Below, piece by piece: positions 32,488-41,355 of a DNA stretch of 64,000 bases. The stretch covers positions 1 to 64,000 of the forward strand of contig NZ_FRCR01000004.1 in the NCBI RefSeq assembly GCF_900142995.1, given 5' to 3'. This stretch comes from Caldanaerovirga acetigignens (GTDB taxonomy: Bacteria > Bacillota > Thermosediminibacteria > Thermosediminibacterales > Thermosediminibacteraceae). The notes beneath the pieces were generated by a model. The model was given only the letters and a program-made list of their open reading frames with translations, ran no database searches and was not told the DNA's origin. A program made the position numbers and the translations under genes. Each line of letters opens with the position of its first letter. Position 1 is the first letter of the stretch.

Positions 32488-34689
32488 TTACCCCCATTTT
32501 TCTTTCTTCTCCTTTATTTTTTTCACCAGGAAACTGGCAACGTGTATCCCTTTAGTACCTCTTCCGAATCCCGCATCAAGCCCTGACTCCTTTGCTATGT
32601 CATCGGTAACCTGAGTACCACCGCCTACGAGAATAACTTTATCCCTAATGCCTTTTTCTACGCACAGTTCGTGTAATTTCCTCATATTTATCCTGTGAAT
32701 ATCCGCATGGGTTATAATGGTGCTTATTAGTATAGCATCGGCATCGACTTCTATTGCGGCATCCACCACCTTTTCTACCGGCACCGATGTTCCGAGGTAA
32801 TGGCATTCAATTCCGAAACCTTCAAGGCCCCCGTGCTTTATGTCCAAAATTTCCCTTAGGCCCACGGAATGTTCATCCTCACCAACAGTAGCCGCAACGA
32901 TTTTTATAGGATGTTCTTTTACGAAGTTCCTTATTTCCTCTTCCGTAAGCACCTCCGGTTTTTTAGGAATCGAAAGCGTTGAGGGGTCAATCGCAAATGG
33001 GACTTTCCCCTTTATTTCAAGGTAAGTACCTTCGGCGGGGTGCATTATCTCGCGGTGGATTATTTCGGCATCCTCGAGCCCCATCCTTTTTGCAATTTCC
33101 AGCCCCGCAGCTTCTGCCACCTCTTCATTGACAGGCAGGAACACGTTCAAGCAAACAACTCCATCGGCAAACCACTCTACTTCAGGTTTTATAAGGCCTT
33201 TTTCTTTGAGCTGTCTTGTCTCTTCCAGCCTCACGTGGACGTTGTCTTTTTCATCCAGTTCATCGATATAAGCTATCTTATCCGGATTGCAAAGGGTGCA
33301 CCCTCCTATCAAATCGCAGGGGTGCTCCAGTCCCTCCTGCAGGTTATTGTAGCCGAAATGGTGGCAAACGGGCGCCATGTAGTCTTCGTCCCTTTTTACC
33401 ACGGTCCCGGCTCCAACGCCGCCATCGATTTTTCTTACGATTCCATCGCCGTTACGCTCGGGGTAAAATCCCGAATCCACGAAAAATCCCATTTCGACGG
33501 CCTTGAAATACCCACCTACCTCCAGGATTTCTTCGAGAAAGAGCACAGCTCTCTCCTTTAATTCCCTCACTTTTTCCCCGAGGGGGCCATCCCTTTTTAT
33601 TTGGACCATCTCGGACAAACCGTCCATACCCACAAGAGCTTGTTTTGCCGTATCAACAGCCTGTATGTTGAAGTAATGCCAGGGCACGTTCCTCCCCTCA
33701 TCTGGAGTGATGGTGCTCTGTATATCTGCACCGGTGAGGCGCGATATGAGGAGGTTAAGGACGTGAGTTACGGTGGCCTCCCTCGTGCTTGATTCGATGT
33801 ACTTCGTGTTCATCTGGGCCCGCATCCTGAATCCTTTAAAGAGTTCCCGCAGGGCCACAGCATAGGGGAGGTCAAGCCTCAAACACGGAGCCGGGGGCGC
33901 AGTCGGCGGCACTGTCGAAAGGCAGATGTTTTCTTTTTTCATGCCGACCTTTAATGAATACATAGCATTTATGGCATGTTGCACCATGAGCTCAGGCATT
34001 ACCTTCCACGCTTCCCGGGCGGTGGCGTTGGCATTGTGGGCGCCGTCTATTTGTATCATATCGGCCCAGGCCATTATCTTTTTTGCTACCGCCGCATCGA
34101 CAAAGGAACGCACCATATTGACGTTCCTATAAAGCACGTTATACTGCGGGTCCTGGTGTGCGCCGTTGACTCCTTCTTCTGCAAAAAGCACCGCCACTTC
34201 GGGTCCCGCCACACCACTGACATAAGAGTGAAAGTTTATCGGCCTCCCCACCTCATCTTCTATCATATCAAGAGCTTTTCTTGTAGCCCGAAGCTGTTTT
34301 CTGGTTATCGGAACTCCCCCGACACCTTCTGGAGTACCCTCGATAAGGCCGTCAAAGTGGCTCTGTCCCGCGGTCCTGATAACCATGATGTGGTCCGCGC
34401 CGTGCCAAGCCGCCATGCGCATCCTGCGGATATCGTCTTCAAACCTGCCGGAAGCAATTTCCGTGGTGATGACGAAATCCGGCTGCGGGTCTATGTTTCC
34501 GAAATACTTGGCGGCTGGAAGCGGGATGCTGTTTTTTAAGCTCTTTGATGTTTCAAGGTACTCAAAAGGCCCTATTTTCTGGTTTTCTACCTTTTCACGC
34601 CAGTGCCAGCCCCTTCTGTGGGGACGGTAGTGCTCCAGGTCCTTCAGTATTTCTTCAATATTCAGCTTTTCATCTTTTTTAAGTTCCAT
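32488..34689 (-). CDS. oraE: D-ornithine 4,5-aminomutase subunit E
   Basis: Large B12- and PLP-dependent subunit that turns D-ornithine into 2,4-diaminopentanoate by moving the terminal amino group. The 733-residue protein carries a TIM-barrel-like part followed by a C-terminal Rossmann domain that binds adenosylcobalamin: DEHSVG (a DxHxxG motif) near 605, GTSVP near 635 and HADIHRINM farther on. It begins 1 base after oraS. It is a central enzyme of oxidative ornithine fermentation. Confidence 0.96.
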   Translation of the reverse strand: MELKKDEKLNIEEILKDLEHYRPHRRGWHWREKVENQKIGPFEYLETSKSLKNSIPLPAAKYFGNIDPQPDFVITTEIASGRFEDDIRRMRMAAWHGADHIMVIRTAGQSHFDGLIEGTPEGVGGVPITRKQLRATRKALDMIEDEVGRPINFHSYVSGVAGPEVAVLFAEEGVNGAHQDPQYNVLYRNVNMVRSFVDAAVAKKIMAWADMIQIDGAHNANATAREAWKVMPELMVQHAINAMYSLKVGMKKENICLSTVPPTAPPAPCLRLDLPYAVALRELFKGFRMRAQMNTKYIESSTREATVTHVLNLLISRLTGADIQSTITPDEGRNVPWHYFNIQAVDTAKQALVGMDGLSEMVQIKRDGPLGEKVRELKERAVLFLEEILEVGGYFKAVEMGFFVDSGFYPERNGDGIVRKIDGGVGAGTVVKRDEDYMAPVCHHFGYNNLQEGLEHPCDLIGGCTLCNPDKIAYIDELDEKDNVHVRLEETRQLKEKGLIKPEVEWFADGVVCLNVFLPVNEEVAEAAGLEIAKRMGLEDAEIIHREIMHPAEGTYLEIKGKVPFAIDPSTLSIPKKPEVLTEEEIRNFVKEHPIKIVAATVGEDEHSVGLREILDIKHGGLEGFGIECHYLGTSVPVEKVVDAAIEVDADAILISTIITHADIHRINMRKLHELCVEKGIRDKVILVGGGTQVTDDIAKESGLDAGFGRGTKGIHVASFLVKKIKEKKEKWG

Positions 34690-35079
34690 TTACATCACCT
34701 TCCCCACAGTAGATGCGTCTATTTTTAACGCCATGGCTTTTTCTATTTCATCCCAGCCCTCGCCTCGAGCCAATTGATTCCCGGCTTCTTTAACGGAAAT
34801 CCCTTTATAAAGGGCGTATTTTAAAACCACTTGCCCCGCTCCCTTACCGAGCAATCCTTTTTCCACGCACTTTTCCACAACAGCTTTCGCCGTGAGGCTG
34901 TCAAAACCCATCCTGAGCAGCACTGACCTTTCTATAGAAGGAGATGTATGGGTTCGCGCAAGCTCAATCAGAGGGTCTACTATTTTTTCGGTGAGCTCCC
35001 AGAACCTTTTTTCTAATTCTTTCTCAGTGAGATTTGCAAGGTGCTTTCGCCTTTCTTCAAAGTCATCTTTTCTCTGCAT
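34690..35079 (-). CDS. oraS: D-ornithine 4,5-aminomutase subunit S
   Basis: Small helical partner (129 residues) of OraE; the two form the active aminomutase. Recognised by ARTHTSPSIERSVLLRMGFD near 63 and by its invariable position before oraE. AGGAGGTGAG precedes the ATG. Confidence 0.94.
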   Translation of the reverse strand: MQRKDDFEERRKHLANLTEKELEKRFWELTEKIVDPLIELARTHTSPSIERSVLLRMGFDSLTAKAVVEKCVEKGLLGKGAGQVVLKYALYKGISVKEAGNQLARGEGWDEIEKAMALKIDASTVGKVM

Positions 35080-35090
35080 TTTCTCACCTC

Positions 35091-36509
35091 CTAAAATTTA
35101 ACTCCCAGATCTTTTAATATGTTCTTTACATATTCCTCGTCTGTCTTCGTATCTTCGGCCAGGAATTTTATGTCTTCCTCCGTCACCTTTTCGACTCTAT
35201 AATTTTCTAAACAGTTGCTGATATAGGATTTCCTCAAGACGTTCAGGTCAACTTCCTTTACCCTAATTTGAGAAGGATGCTCCGGGATTATTATCCTCTC
35301 GCCCGGCTTGTCGTCGGCAGGGTCCCCTCGGCGCACTTCTACACCCATTTCTTTTGCAAAAGTAAGCTGAGCAGATGGCAGTTTCCCGGCCCCCGTATAT
35401 TCCGTTTCCTGCACCACGATAACCTGATCTTCGTCCATCTCCTGAGCTATCGCAAAAGCAGCCGCAAGAGATGTGTTGCCCGCAGGACCCCGTTCCAGGC
35501 CTTCGAGCTGTGCTAAAGCCTCCGTAATGTAAAAGACCTCGCCCTGACTTACGGTCACATATCTATCCAGGTAGCGCAGGGGCCTTGCAGCATTTCTCGG
35601 CACGTCAGCCCTATCGGGCCATGTGGCAAAGGGAACGCCAAAGCCTGTATGACCGGTGGTAAAGGATTTCCTGTTAAAGTCCCTGTCGCTTGCCATGTGA
35701 AGTCCAGTAAGATCAACACTCGCTCCTATAATCTTCGTATTTTTACAACCTGCCTTCAAAAGTCCCCTTGCGGTGCCGGTGACATTCCCCCCTCCCGCAT
35801 GGGTTACAACCACCGCATCGGGGTCCTTACCTGCGATTGCCCTTACCTGCTCCGCCAGCTCATATCCCAGCGTCTCAATCCCGGCTATGGCAAAGGGGGT
35901 ATAAAGCGATGCATTGAAATAACCCGTTTCATCCAGCAGGCACAAAAAGGTGTAAAATAATTCGGGTCCCACAGTAAGCTGGATTACTTCGGCGCCAAAA
36001 GCTTCGCACTTTCTACCCTTTTCCAGTATTTCAGGCTGTCCCCTCCCTCGACTGTCGAATACCTCCTGAACCACAATGCAGTTTAATCCCCTCATGGCAG
36101 CCTGCGATGCCACCGCCGCACCGTAATTTCCGCTGGTGGCGGCTATTACTCCTTTATACCCCAATTTTTGAGCCCTGTATACCGAAACCGATGCTCTCCT
36201 GTCCTTAAAGCTGCCCGAAGGGTTGCAGGCTTCATCCTTTACGAAAATCCGGGCTCCCTTACCCGGTGGTGCAACTTTTCTTGCTAGCTTCGTAAGATTT
36301 TTAAGTTCCAACAAAGGAGTATTCCCTACCCCCGTCTCTGCCTGTATCTTCCTTACTTCGTCTATGGTATAACCCACTTCCTGCATCATGCGCTCGTAGT
36401 CGAAAGCAATGCAGCCCGATTCAAAGACTTGATAGTCTATCCCAACCGCCTTTTTCATTATTTCATTTTTTCTCTTCATTACGGCATCGTAGCTCATGTC
36501 ACGAGACAC
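35091..36509 (-). CDS. ortB: 2-amino-4-oxopentanoate thiolase, beta (PLP) subunit
   Basis: With OrtA, cleaves 2-amino-4-oxopentanoate with CoA to D-alanine and acetyl-CoA. The protein is a fold-type II PLP enzyme related to threonine synthase: the PLP lysine lies in NPSGSFKDRRASVSV near 96, with SGNYGAA and a Gly-rich HAGGGNVTGT loop near 240. The start at 36509 (a GTG, MSRDMSYDAV) is preferred because GGAGG stands 8 bases before it; the GTG at 36518 overlaps that site. It overlaps ortA by 11 bases. Confidence 0.94.
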   Translation of the reverse strand: MSRDMSYDAVMKRKNEIMKKAVGIDYQVFESGCIAFDYERMMQEVGYTIDEVRKIQAETGVGNTPLLELKNLTKLARKVAPPGKGARIFVKDEACNPSGSFKDRRASVSVYRAQKLGYKGVIAATSGNYGAAVASQAAMRGLNCIVVQEVFDSRGRGQPEILEKGRKCEAFGAEVIQLTVGPELFYTFLCLLDETGYFNASLYTPFAIAGIETLGYELAEQVRAIAGKDPDAVVVTHAGGGNVTGTARGLLKAGCKNTKIIGASVDLTGLHMASDRDFNRKSFTTGHTGFGVPFATWPDRADVPRNAARPLRYLDRYVTVSQGEVFYITEALAQLEGLERGPAGNTSLAAAFAIAQEMDEDQVIVVQETEYTGAGKLPSAQLTFAKEMGVEVRRGDPADDKPGERIIIPEHPSQIRVKEVDLNVLRKSYISNCLENYRVEKVTEEDIKFLAEDTKTDEEYVKNILKDLGVKF

Positions 36510-36810
36510 TGTCTTCACCTCCCAGGATCTTCCTCAACTCCATCCCTATTGAGAGAAGCTCAGGCACAGGCCTTCCAAATCCATGGTCATACATGGGATT
36601 TATTTTTACAAGCTTACCTCTTACCTTTCGGCCTATTAAAGTCTCGATTTCCACTTCATCGCCCAAATTGGCGTCATGTGTGAGAAAGCCTTTCAGCCTG
36701 AATTCAAGCGGCACTTTTTTCGTATCGTCCGGAAGGCGTGCCGACCTTTCCTCGGGTTTTAACACAACCTTATGAATCTGAACCCAGGTCCCTTTTAAAG
36801 CATCAGGCAT
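36499..36810 (-). CDS. ortA: 2-amino-4-oxopentanoate thiolase, alpha subunit
   Basis: Small partner (about 103 residues) of OrtB. Recognised by GTWVQIHKVVL at the start, the ARLPDDTKKVPLEF segment and the end HGFGRPVPELLSIGMELR, plus the ord-ortA-ortB order. The ATG at 36810 has GGTGGGG just upstream; 36822 is an alternative. It overlaps the end of ord by 8 bases. Confidence 0.92.
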   Translation of the reverse strand: MPDALKGTWVQIHKVVLKPEERSARLPDDTKKVPLEFRLKGFLTHDANLGDEVEIETLIGRKVRGKLVKINPMYDHGFGRPVPELLSIGMELRKILGGEDSVS

Positions 36811-37855
36811 TTTCCCCACCATCCTTCAGAAGTTTCCTCACATCTCCCATGATAGCAGCAGGCACCGGCAGGTCTTTCATAGTAACTAAACCCGGCTTTG
36901 CCTCAATAACCTTCGGAATCATATTGACAGCGATGGCAATAGTGCCTATGCCACCAGGAATTTCGGGTTTTATTGCCAGATCAATATTGGGGGTGCCTTC
37001 AATCTCGATATAATCGCCGGTTTCGACGTTTTCCAGCTCCGGCCTTATCTGCTGGGGGTGTTCCAGGATTATAACAGGTTCACCCTTCCTAAGGCCTATA
37101 CCGATATGCTTGCAGCCCGCCACCATGCCCGGCTGAACCTTGGCGTAAGGAGTTTCACGGTAGACTTTCGAAACTATGGGTTCTCTTATCTGCTTTATTT
37201 CGTCGATTTCAAGCCCCAGAGATTCGGAAATAAGGCTTATGGACTCGGGAAAACCGATGTGGCCGACTATCGTGCCTTCCTCCAGGCCTCTGTGGAATTC
37301 TTCCACGGTAGTCCCCACGCCTTGGGTCCTCATTACTGTGGTGCCGAAAGGCGAAAGGTCGTTTATCCTCCTTGCCGTGATTTTCTTGATATCCATGCAC
37401 ACACCGCTTAAGGCAATTATGAGGGTATCCAGTACGAAGCCCGGATTTATGCCGGTTCCAAGGACCGTTACGTTATGGTCTTTCGCCAATTTGTCTATTT
37501 CTTTTGCTATATCGGGTTCTCGATAGGCGGGGTAAGCCATCTCTTCGGCAATGGTAATGACATTTTTCCCGCTTTCAACGGCCATCTTAATTTGCGGGAA
37601 AACTTCCCTGGTAAAAGAAGAAGTGGCAACAAGAACGATATCAGCATCTTCTTTCAATGCTTTCTCTGACTCGGCGGTTACAGTCACACCGACTTTAGTG
37701 CCAAGATTCAGTACTTCTCCCAGGTCCCTTCCGGCCTTTTCCTGCCGCGAAGCTATAGCTCCGACTATCTCCATGCCCTTTTTTTGCAAAATCATCCTGG
37801 CCATGCCTCCGCCCATAGCTCCTAGGCCCCAGACGATGACTTTTATGTTATTCAT
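36803..37855 (-). CDS. ord: 2,4-diaminopentanoate dehydrogenase
   Basis: Oxidatively deaminates 2,4-diaminopentanoate to 2-amino-4-oxopentanoate with NAD(P)+. It has the dinucleotide fold start IKVIVWGLGAMGGGMARM at 4-21 and dihydrodipicolinate-reductase-like architecture. The start at 37855 gives 350 residues with AAGGAG 8 bases upstream; the frame is open back to 38044 but that stretch is non-coding and contains the sigma-54 promoter. First gene of the ord-ortA-ortB-oraS-oraE-reactivase operon. Confidence 0.94.
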   Translation of the reverse strand: MNNIKVIVWGLGAMGGGMARMILQKKGMEIVGAIASRQEKAGRDLGEVLNLGTKVGVTVTAESEKALKEDADIVLVATSSFTREVFPQIKMAVESGKNVITIAEEMAYPAYREPDIAKEIDKLAKDHNVTVLGTGINPGFVLDTLIIALSGVCMDIKKITARRINDLSPFGTTVMRTQGVGTTVEEFHRGLEEGTIVGHIGFPESISLISESLGLEIDEIKQIREPIVSKVYRETPYAKVQPGMVAGCKHIGIGLRKGEPVIILEHPQQIRPELENVETGDYIEIEGTPNIDLAIKPEIPGGIGTIAIAVNMIPKVIEAKPGLVTMKDLPVPAAIMGDVRKLLKDGGENA

Positions 37856-37903
37856 ACAGAACACTCCTTTGTGACTTTTTGATTCAGTTATTTTTATTGC
37901 AAG

Positions 37904-37919
37904 AGCAAATTTTATGCCA
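37904..37919 (-). promoter_or_regulatory. Sigma-54 promoter of the ornithine operon
   Basis: Minus-strand TGGCAT-AAAAT-TTGCT, matching the -24/-12 consensus TGGCAC-N5-TTGCW with one difference and exact spacing. It lies 49 bases before the ord start. Two similar sites precede nhaC and the racemase. Confidence 0.85.
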
Positions 37920-37976
37920 AATATTTCGTCCCTGAAAAAAGGTTTATTTATAATTACTTGCCGCAAAATTTTTTGC

Positions 37977-38001
37977 AAAAAAATACCCTCATCAAGGAGG
38001 G
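37977..38001 (-). terminator. Terminator after the NhaC-type antiporter gene
   Basis: Minus-strand CCCTC/GAGGG hairpin (37997-38001 and 37986-37990) followed by TATTTTTTT. The stem is short. It separates the antiporter transcript from the ornithine operon. Confidence 0.6.
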
Positions 38002-38030
38002 CTGCCGCACAAAATTTTTTTATTTTTATA

Positions 38031-39419
38031 TCAGCTTTTAGCATCGTCTTTGAGCCTTTCTATGGTAAATCCTGTAAAACCATAAATAATAGAAACGATA
38101 GGATTAATGTAGTTCACAAATGCCCATGGTGCATAGGCGGTTGCCGAAACCCCGAGAACCCCCTTCATAAAAGCGCCGCATGTATTCCATGGGACCAAAG
38201 CAGAAGTGAGGGTGCCTGCGTCTTCCAGCGCCCGTGAAAGGTTTTTTGGGTGAAGCCCTTTTTCTCTATATGCTTTTGCGTACATCCTGCCAGGCACAAC
38301 TATAGAGATATACTGCTCAGGCAGCAGCATATTGCTGGCAACGCACGTAAAAATTGTGGAACATACCAAACCGCCCGCACTTCTTACGCGCTTCAAAAGC
38401 GCCTCCAAAATAACCTCCAGTTGCCCGGTCCTCTCCATTATACCACCGAACATCATAGATGTAATGGTTAATGAAATAGAATACATCATTGCGGTCATTC
38501 CACCTGCTGTTAAGAGCTCGTCTATCATTTGATTACCAGTTTCACTTACGAATCCAGAATACCCAGCATTCAAAATCTGGCCCAAATCAGCACTTTGAAA
38601 TATGAAAGCCTCTATCGCTCCTAAAAAAATGCCTAAAGTTATTCCGGGAATAGCTGGAACTTTTAAAGCTACACAGGTTATAACAGCCAGTGGAGGAATA
38701 AGTAATAGAGGATTTATGTTAAACTGTTCGGCAAGAATCCGCTGTATTTCCTTAATAGTCGAAATATCTAAAGTCTCCGAACCAAAACGAAATCCCAAAA
38801 AAAGGTACAATATTGCGGCTATAGTATAGCTTACACCTGTTGTATAAATCATGTGCTTAATATGAGAAAAAATATCCGTCCCAGCTACAGCCGGTGCAAG
38901 ATTAGTGGTATCCGAAAGAGGCGACATTTTGTCCCCAAAATACGCCCCCGATATGACAGCTCCGGCCACCAGCGGAGCCGGTATTCCAAGCCCTTTGCCT
39001 ATACCCATCAGAGCAATACCTATCGTACCTGCTGTCCCCCACGATGTACCAGTAGCAAGGGAAGTAATGGAACATATAAGAAGTGCAGCGAGTAGAAAAA
39101 ACTTTGGTGAAATAATATTGAGGCCATAATATATCATAGTGGGAACAACTCCGGCTAAAATCCACACACCTATCAAAATTCCAATTATTGTCAAAATTAT
39201 AACCGCCTGCAGAGCCTGGGAAATACCGTCAATCATGCCTTTTTCGATGTCTTTCCATTTATAGCCTAGTCTTACAGCTACGATGCTAGCAAAAAAAGAA
39301 CCTATTAACATTGGGACGTGGGGGTCGGTGTGATACTTAATCAAACTTATTCCCATGACTGTAATTAGTGCTAAAACAGAAAAAAGTGCTTCATAAAGAT
39401 AAGGTTTTCTCGGTTGCAT
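38031..39419 (-). CDS. nhaC: NhaC-family antiporter in the ornithine regulon
   Basis: A 462-residue membrane protein with about 11-12 hydrophobic segments, of the Na+/H+ antiporter NhaC family, whose members also exchange organic substrates. Family segments: SLATGTSWGTAGTIGIA near 120, AVISGAYFGDKMSPLSD near 155 and NMLLPEQYISIVVPGRM near 375. Its own sigma-54 promoter and its place between ornithine genes suggest that it moves ornithine or an ornithine product, or handles sodium for that route. This is inference; the family alone predicts Na+/H+ exchange. Confidence 0.88.
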   Translation of the reverse strand: MQPRKPYLYEALFSVLALITVMGISLIKYHTDPHVPMLIGSFFASIVAVRLGYKWKDIEKGMIDGISQALQAVIILTIIGILIGVWILAGVVPTMIYYGLNIISPKFFLLAALLICSITSLATGTSWGTAGTIGIALMGIGKGLGIPAPLVAGAVISGAYFGDKMSPLSDTTNLAPAVAGTDIFSHIKHMIYTTGVSYTIAAILYLFLGFRFGSETLDISTIKEIQRILAEQFNINPLLLIPPLAVITCVALKVPAIPGITLGIFLGAIEAFIFQSADLGQILNAGYSGFVSETGNQMIDELLTAGGMTAMMYSISLTITSMMFGGIMERTGQLEVILEALLKRVRSAGGLVCSTIFTCVASNMLLPEQYISIVVPGRMYAKAYREKGLHPKNLSRALEDAGTLTSALVPWNTCGAFMKGVLGVSATAYAPWAFVNYINPIVSIIYGFTGFTIERLKDDAKS

Positions 39420-39469
39420 TTTTTTCCTCCTTTGCTTATTTTATTGTTACAACTTAACTACATTTATTC

Positions 39470-39485
39470 AGCAAATTTTGTGCCA
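39470..39485 (-). promoter_or_regulatory. Sigma-54 promoter of the NhaC-type gene
   Basis: Minus-strand TGGCAC-AAAAT-TTGCT, a perfect match to the -24/-12 consensus, 51 bases before the ATG. Confidence 0.88.
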
Positions 39486-39547
39486 TAAATATTTTAATTA
39501 TCGAATAAAACCAAACTTTGATAAATTATCCGGCTATTTTCTAAACA

Positions 39548-39581
39548 CCTATTCATATCGGAGTTAAAAACCCTATTCATA
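39548..39581. repeat. Direct repeat upstream of the nhaC sigma-54 promoter
   Basis: CCTATTCATA occurs at 39548-39557 and 39572-39581, 24 bases apart, about 65-110 bases upstream of the promoter, where enhancer sites of sigma-54 activators often lie. Not seen at the other two sigma-54 promoters. The remaining spacer to the rocB-like stop (39642) holds a short CGCAAA/TTTGCG stem, possibly a weak terminator. Confidence 0.4.
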
Positions 39582-39641
39582 ATTGTTATTATCGTAAATA
39601 AGATCACGCAAATTACTTTGCGCAAAAATTTTTGGCATAAG

Positions 39642-41294
39642 TCATTTTATCCCTTTTTGACTCAGCTCTTCTACAAATAATTTTAAAAGCTTTGGAACAA
39701 CTCTAAATGAGTAATCAAGTTCTAACCTCTCCGTGTTCTTATGGGCATCTTTTCCTGAGGGGCCGATATTCAGGACAGGTACATCCAGTCTAACCAATTC
39801 ATCGATTTGGATATCGTAAAGATTTCCCCACCCCGGCATATTTTCCGCAAGGAAAACCAATTCTTCGCGACTTCCTTGAAACCCAAAAAAACTCAGATCA
39901 GTTATACCCCCCATATACTCAACCATTTCCAACTCCTCAGCGAATTCTTTCCGAGCAAAATCAATAATTTTATTTACCACTTCTAAAATGTTTTTCTCTT
40001 TAGTGGTTTGCCTGAGATTCCCTCGATGAGGATAATAAGGCGGCAGAAATCCGATAATCACTTTCGGGTCTTGGTCTGGGCATAATTTCAGCAATTCCCC
40101 CATTAACGTTATGCACTTTTCGCGTTCATCCAGGTCGTCAGGAAGGGTTTTAAAAAATTTTTTCACATACTCATTTATATCTCCTGAAAAATTCTGTTTG
40201 ACGCTCTCGAATAATTCTTGATAAGTTAGAATTTTTACTTTCCATGGAATATCTACTTTCCTTCCCGAAATTTTGTAAAATTCATTTGCGGAATCATTTA
40301 AATGTCTTATAGTCATATTAAAAGCTTCTTCGGCAATATTTTTCATCTCCATTAATATTTCCTTCGGCAACTTAGTAACCGTCAAATAGTTATAATAGGC
40401 CACTCCCTTTCCAGGAATGGTAACCGAATATGCTTCTCTCAGGTCCTTCTGTTTTAAACACAGCGGCGGGGAGAAAAACTGCCTGTCTTTTCCATCGATA
40501 AACTTCGTCTTTACCTCCAACAGGATATTTATGTATGAAAGTAATAGATTGGCATTGAACCCATCAGTCCAGTCGACAACATGAGTTTCTTTTCCCACAA
40601 CGTAAAAAAAAGGCATAATCTTCCCTACAGTGCCTAAATGAATATATCTTTTGGTATCGCCAGAAAACGCAGGGCTAGAAGGTTCACAATTGATAGCGGC
40701 TATATAGTCTAAACCCATTTCCTCCTGGAATTTGACAAGATAGGGAATCGCTCCACGCATCCCCGCCGAGTTATTTTCTTCATCCGGAACTGCCAAAAAC
40801 ATTATATTTGCATTTAGAGAAGCTGGATTTTTTGAAGCTTCTGCCAGAAAAGCTATCTGAATGGCCAAACCTGCCTTCATGTCCATAATTCCCCTGCCAA
40901 ACAAATAATTCCCTGATTCCAAGTCTCTTTCGGCATCTTCATTCAAAGGCAAATTTCGAATCCGATCAGTGTACTTAATGGGGTCGAAAGCTAGTTCCTT
41001 CAATGCCCCGAAATTTTCTACATCCACAACATCATAATGGCCAATAAAGACTATTGTTTTACTAGTCGGCGGTATAGCCTTAACCAGTGCAAATACCAGA
41101 CTTCTTCCTAATTCGTCATTTGCTATTTCCAACAACTTAAGATTGTCTTTATTTTTTCGAAAATACTCTAGTTCCTTCAATCTATCGTAAATAAAATTTG
41201 CTAGCTCTATCTCACCCTGCGAGCAAGAAAAACTCGGAACCTTTACCAGTTCGAGAGTTAACTCTAAAAGCCCATCTTTGTTGTTATTTATCAC
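39642..41294 (-). CDS. RocB-like M20 metallohydrolase
   Basis: A 550-residue protein of the M20 zinc peptidase/amidohydrolase family, long for the family and close to the arginine-utilisation protein RocB. Metal-site segments: IGHYDVVD near 89-96, GRGIMDMKAGLA near 133-144 with the Asp-Met-Lys, and VPDEENNSAG near 169 with the Glu pair; a His-containing VGKETHVVDW near 231 fits the dimerisation domain. The likely task is hydrolysis of an acylated or peptide-linked basic amino acid feeding ornithine degradation; the reaction of RocB itself is not established. The start is a GTG with AAGGGGG upstream, 61 bases after the racemase gene. Confidence 0.82.
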   Translation of the reverse strand: MINNNKDGLLELTLELVKVPSFSCSQGEIELANFIYDRLKELEYFRKNKDNLKLLEIANDELGRSLVFALVKAIPPTSKTIVFIGHYDVVDVENFGALKELAFDPIKYTDRIRNLPLNEDAERDLESGNYLFGRGIMDMKAGLAIQIAFLAEASKNPASLNANIMFLAVPDEENNSAGMRGAIPYLVKFQEEMGLDYIAAINCEPSSPAFSGDTKRYIHLGTVGKIMPFFYVVGKETHVVDWTDGFNANLLLSYINILLEVKTKFIDGKDRQFFSPPLCLKQKDLREAYSVTIPGKGVAYYNYLTVTKLPKEILMEMKNIAEEAFNMTIRHLNDSANEFYKISGRKVDIPWKVKILTYQELFESVKQNFSGDINEYVKKFFKTLPDDLDEREKCITLMGELLKLCPDQDPKVIIGFLPPYYPHRGNLRQTTKEKNILEVVNKIIDFARKEFAEELEMVEYMGGITDLSFFGFQGSREELVFLAENMPGWGNLYDIQIDELVRLDVPVLNIGPSGKDAHKNTERLELDYSFRVVPKLLKLFVEELSQKGIK

Positions 41295-41355
41295 TTTGTA
41301 TCCCCCTTATTAAATTTAAAGTTTTTAAAGTTGTAAATCACTCTTGCATTAAACA

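Noticed and set aside
37856..38044. Longer Ord protein starting at 38044
   Set aside because: The added residues come from a sigma-54 promoter and the antiporter terminator; AAGGAG and the Rossmann start support 37855.
39625..39640. Fourth sigma-54 promoter at TTGGCATAAG (plus strand)
   Set aside because: A TGGCAT is present but no TTGC follows at the required spacing and no plus-strand gene lies downstream.
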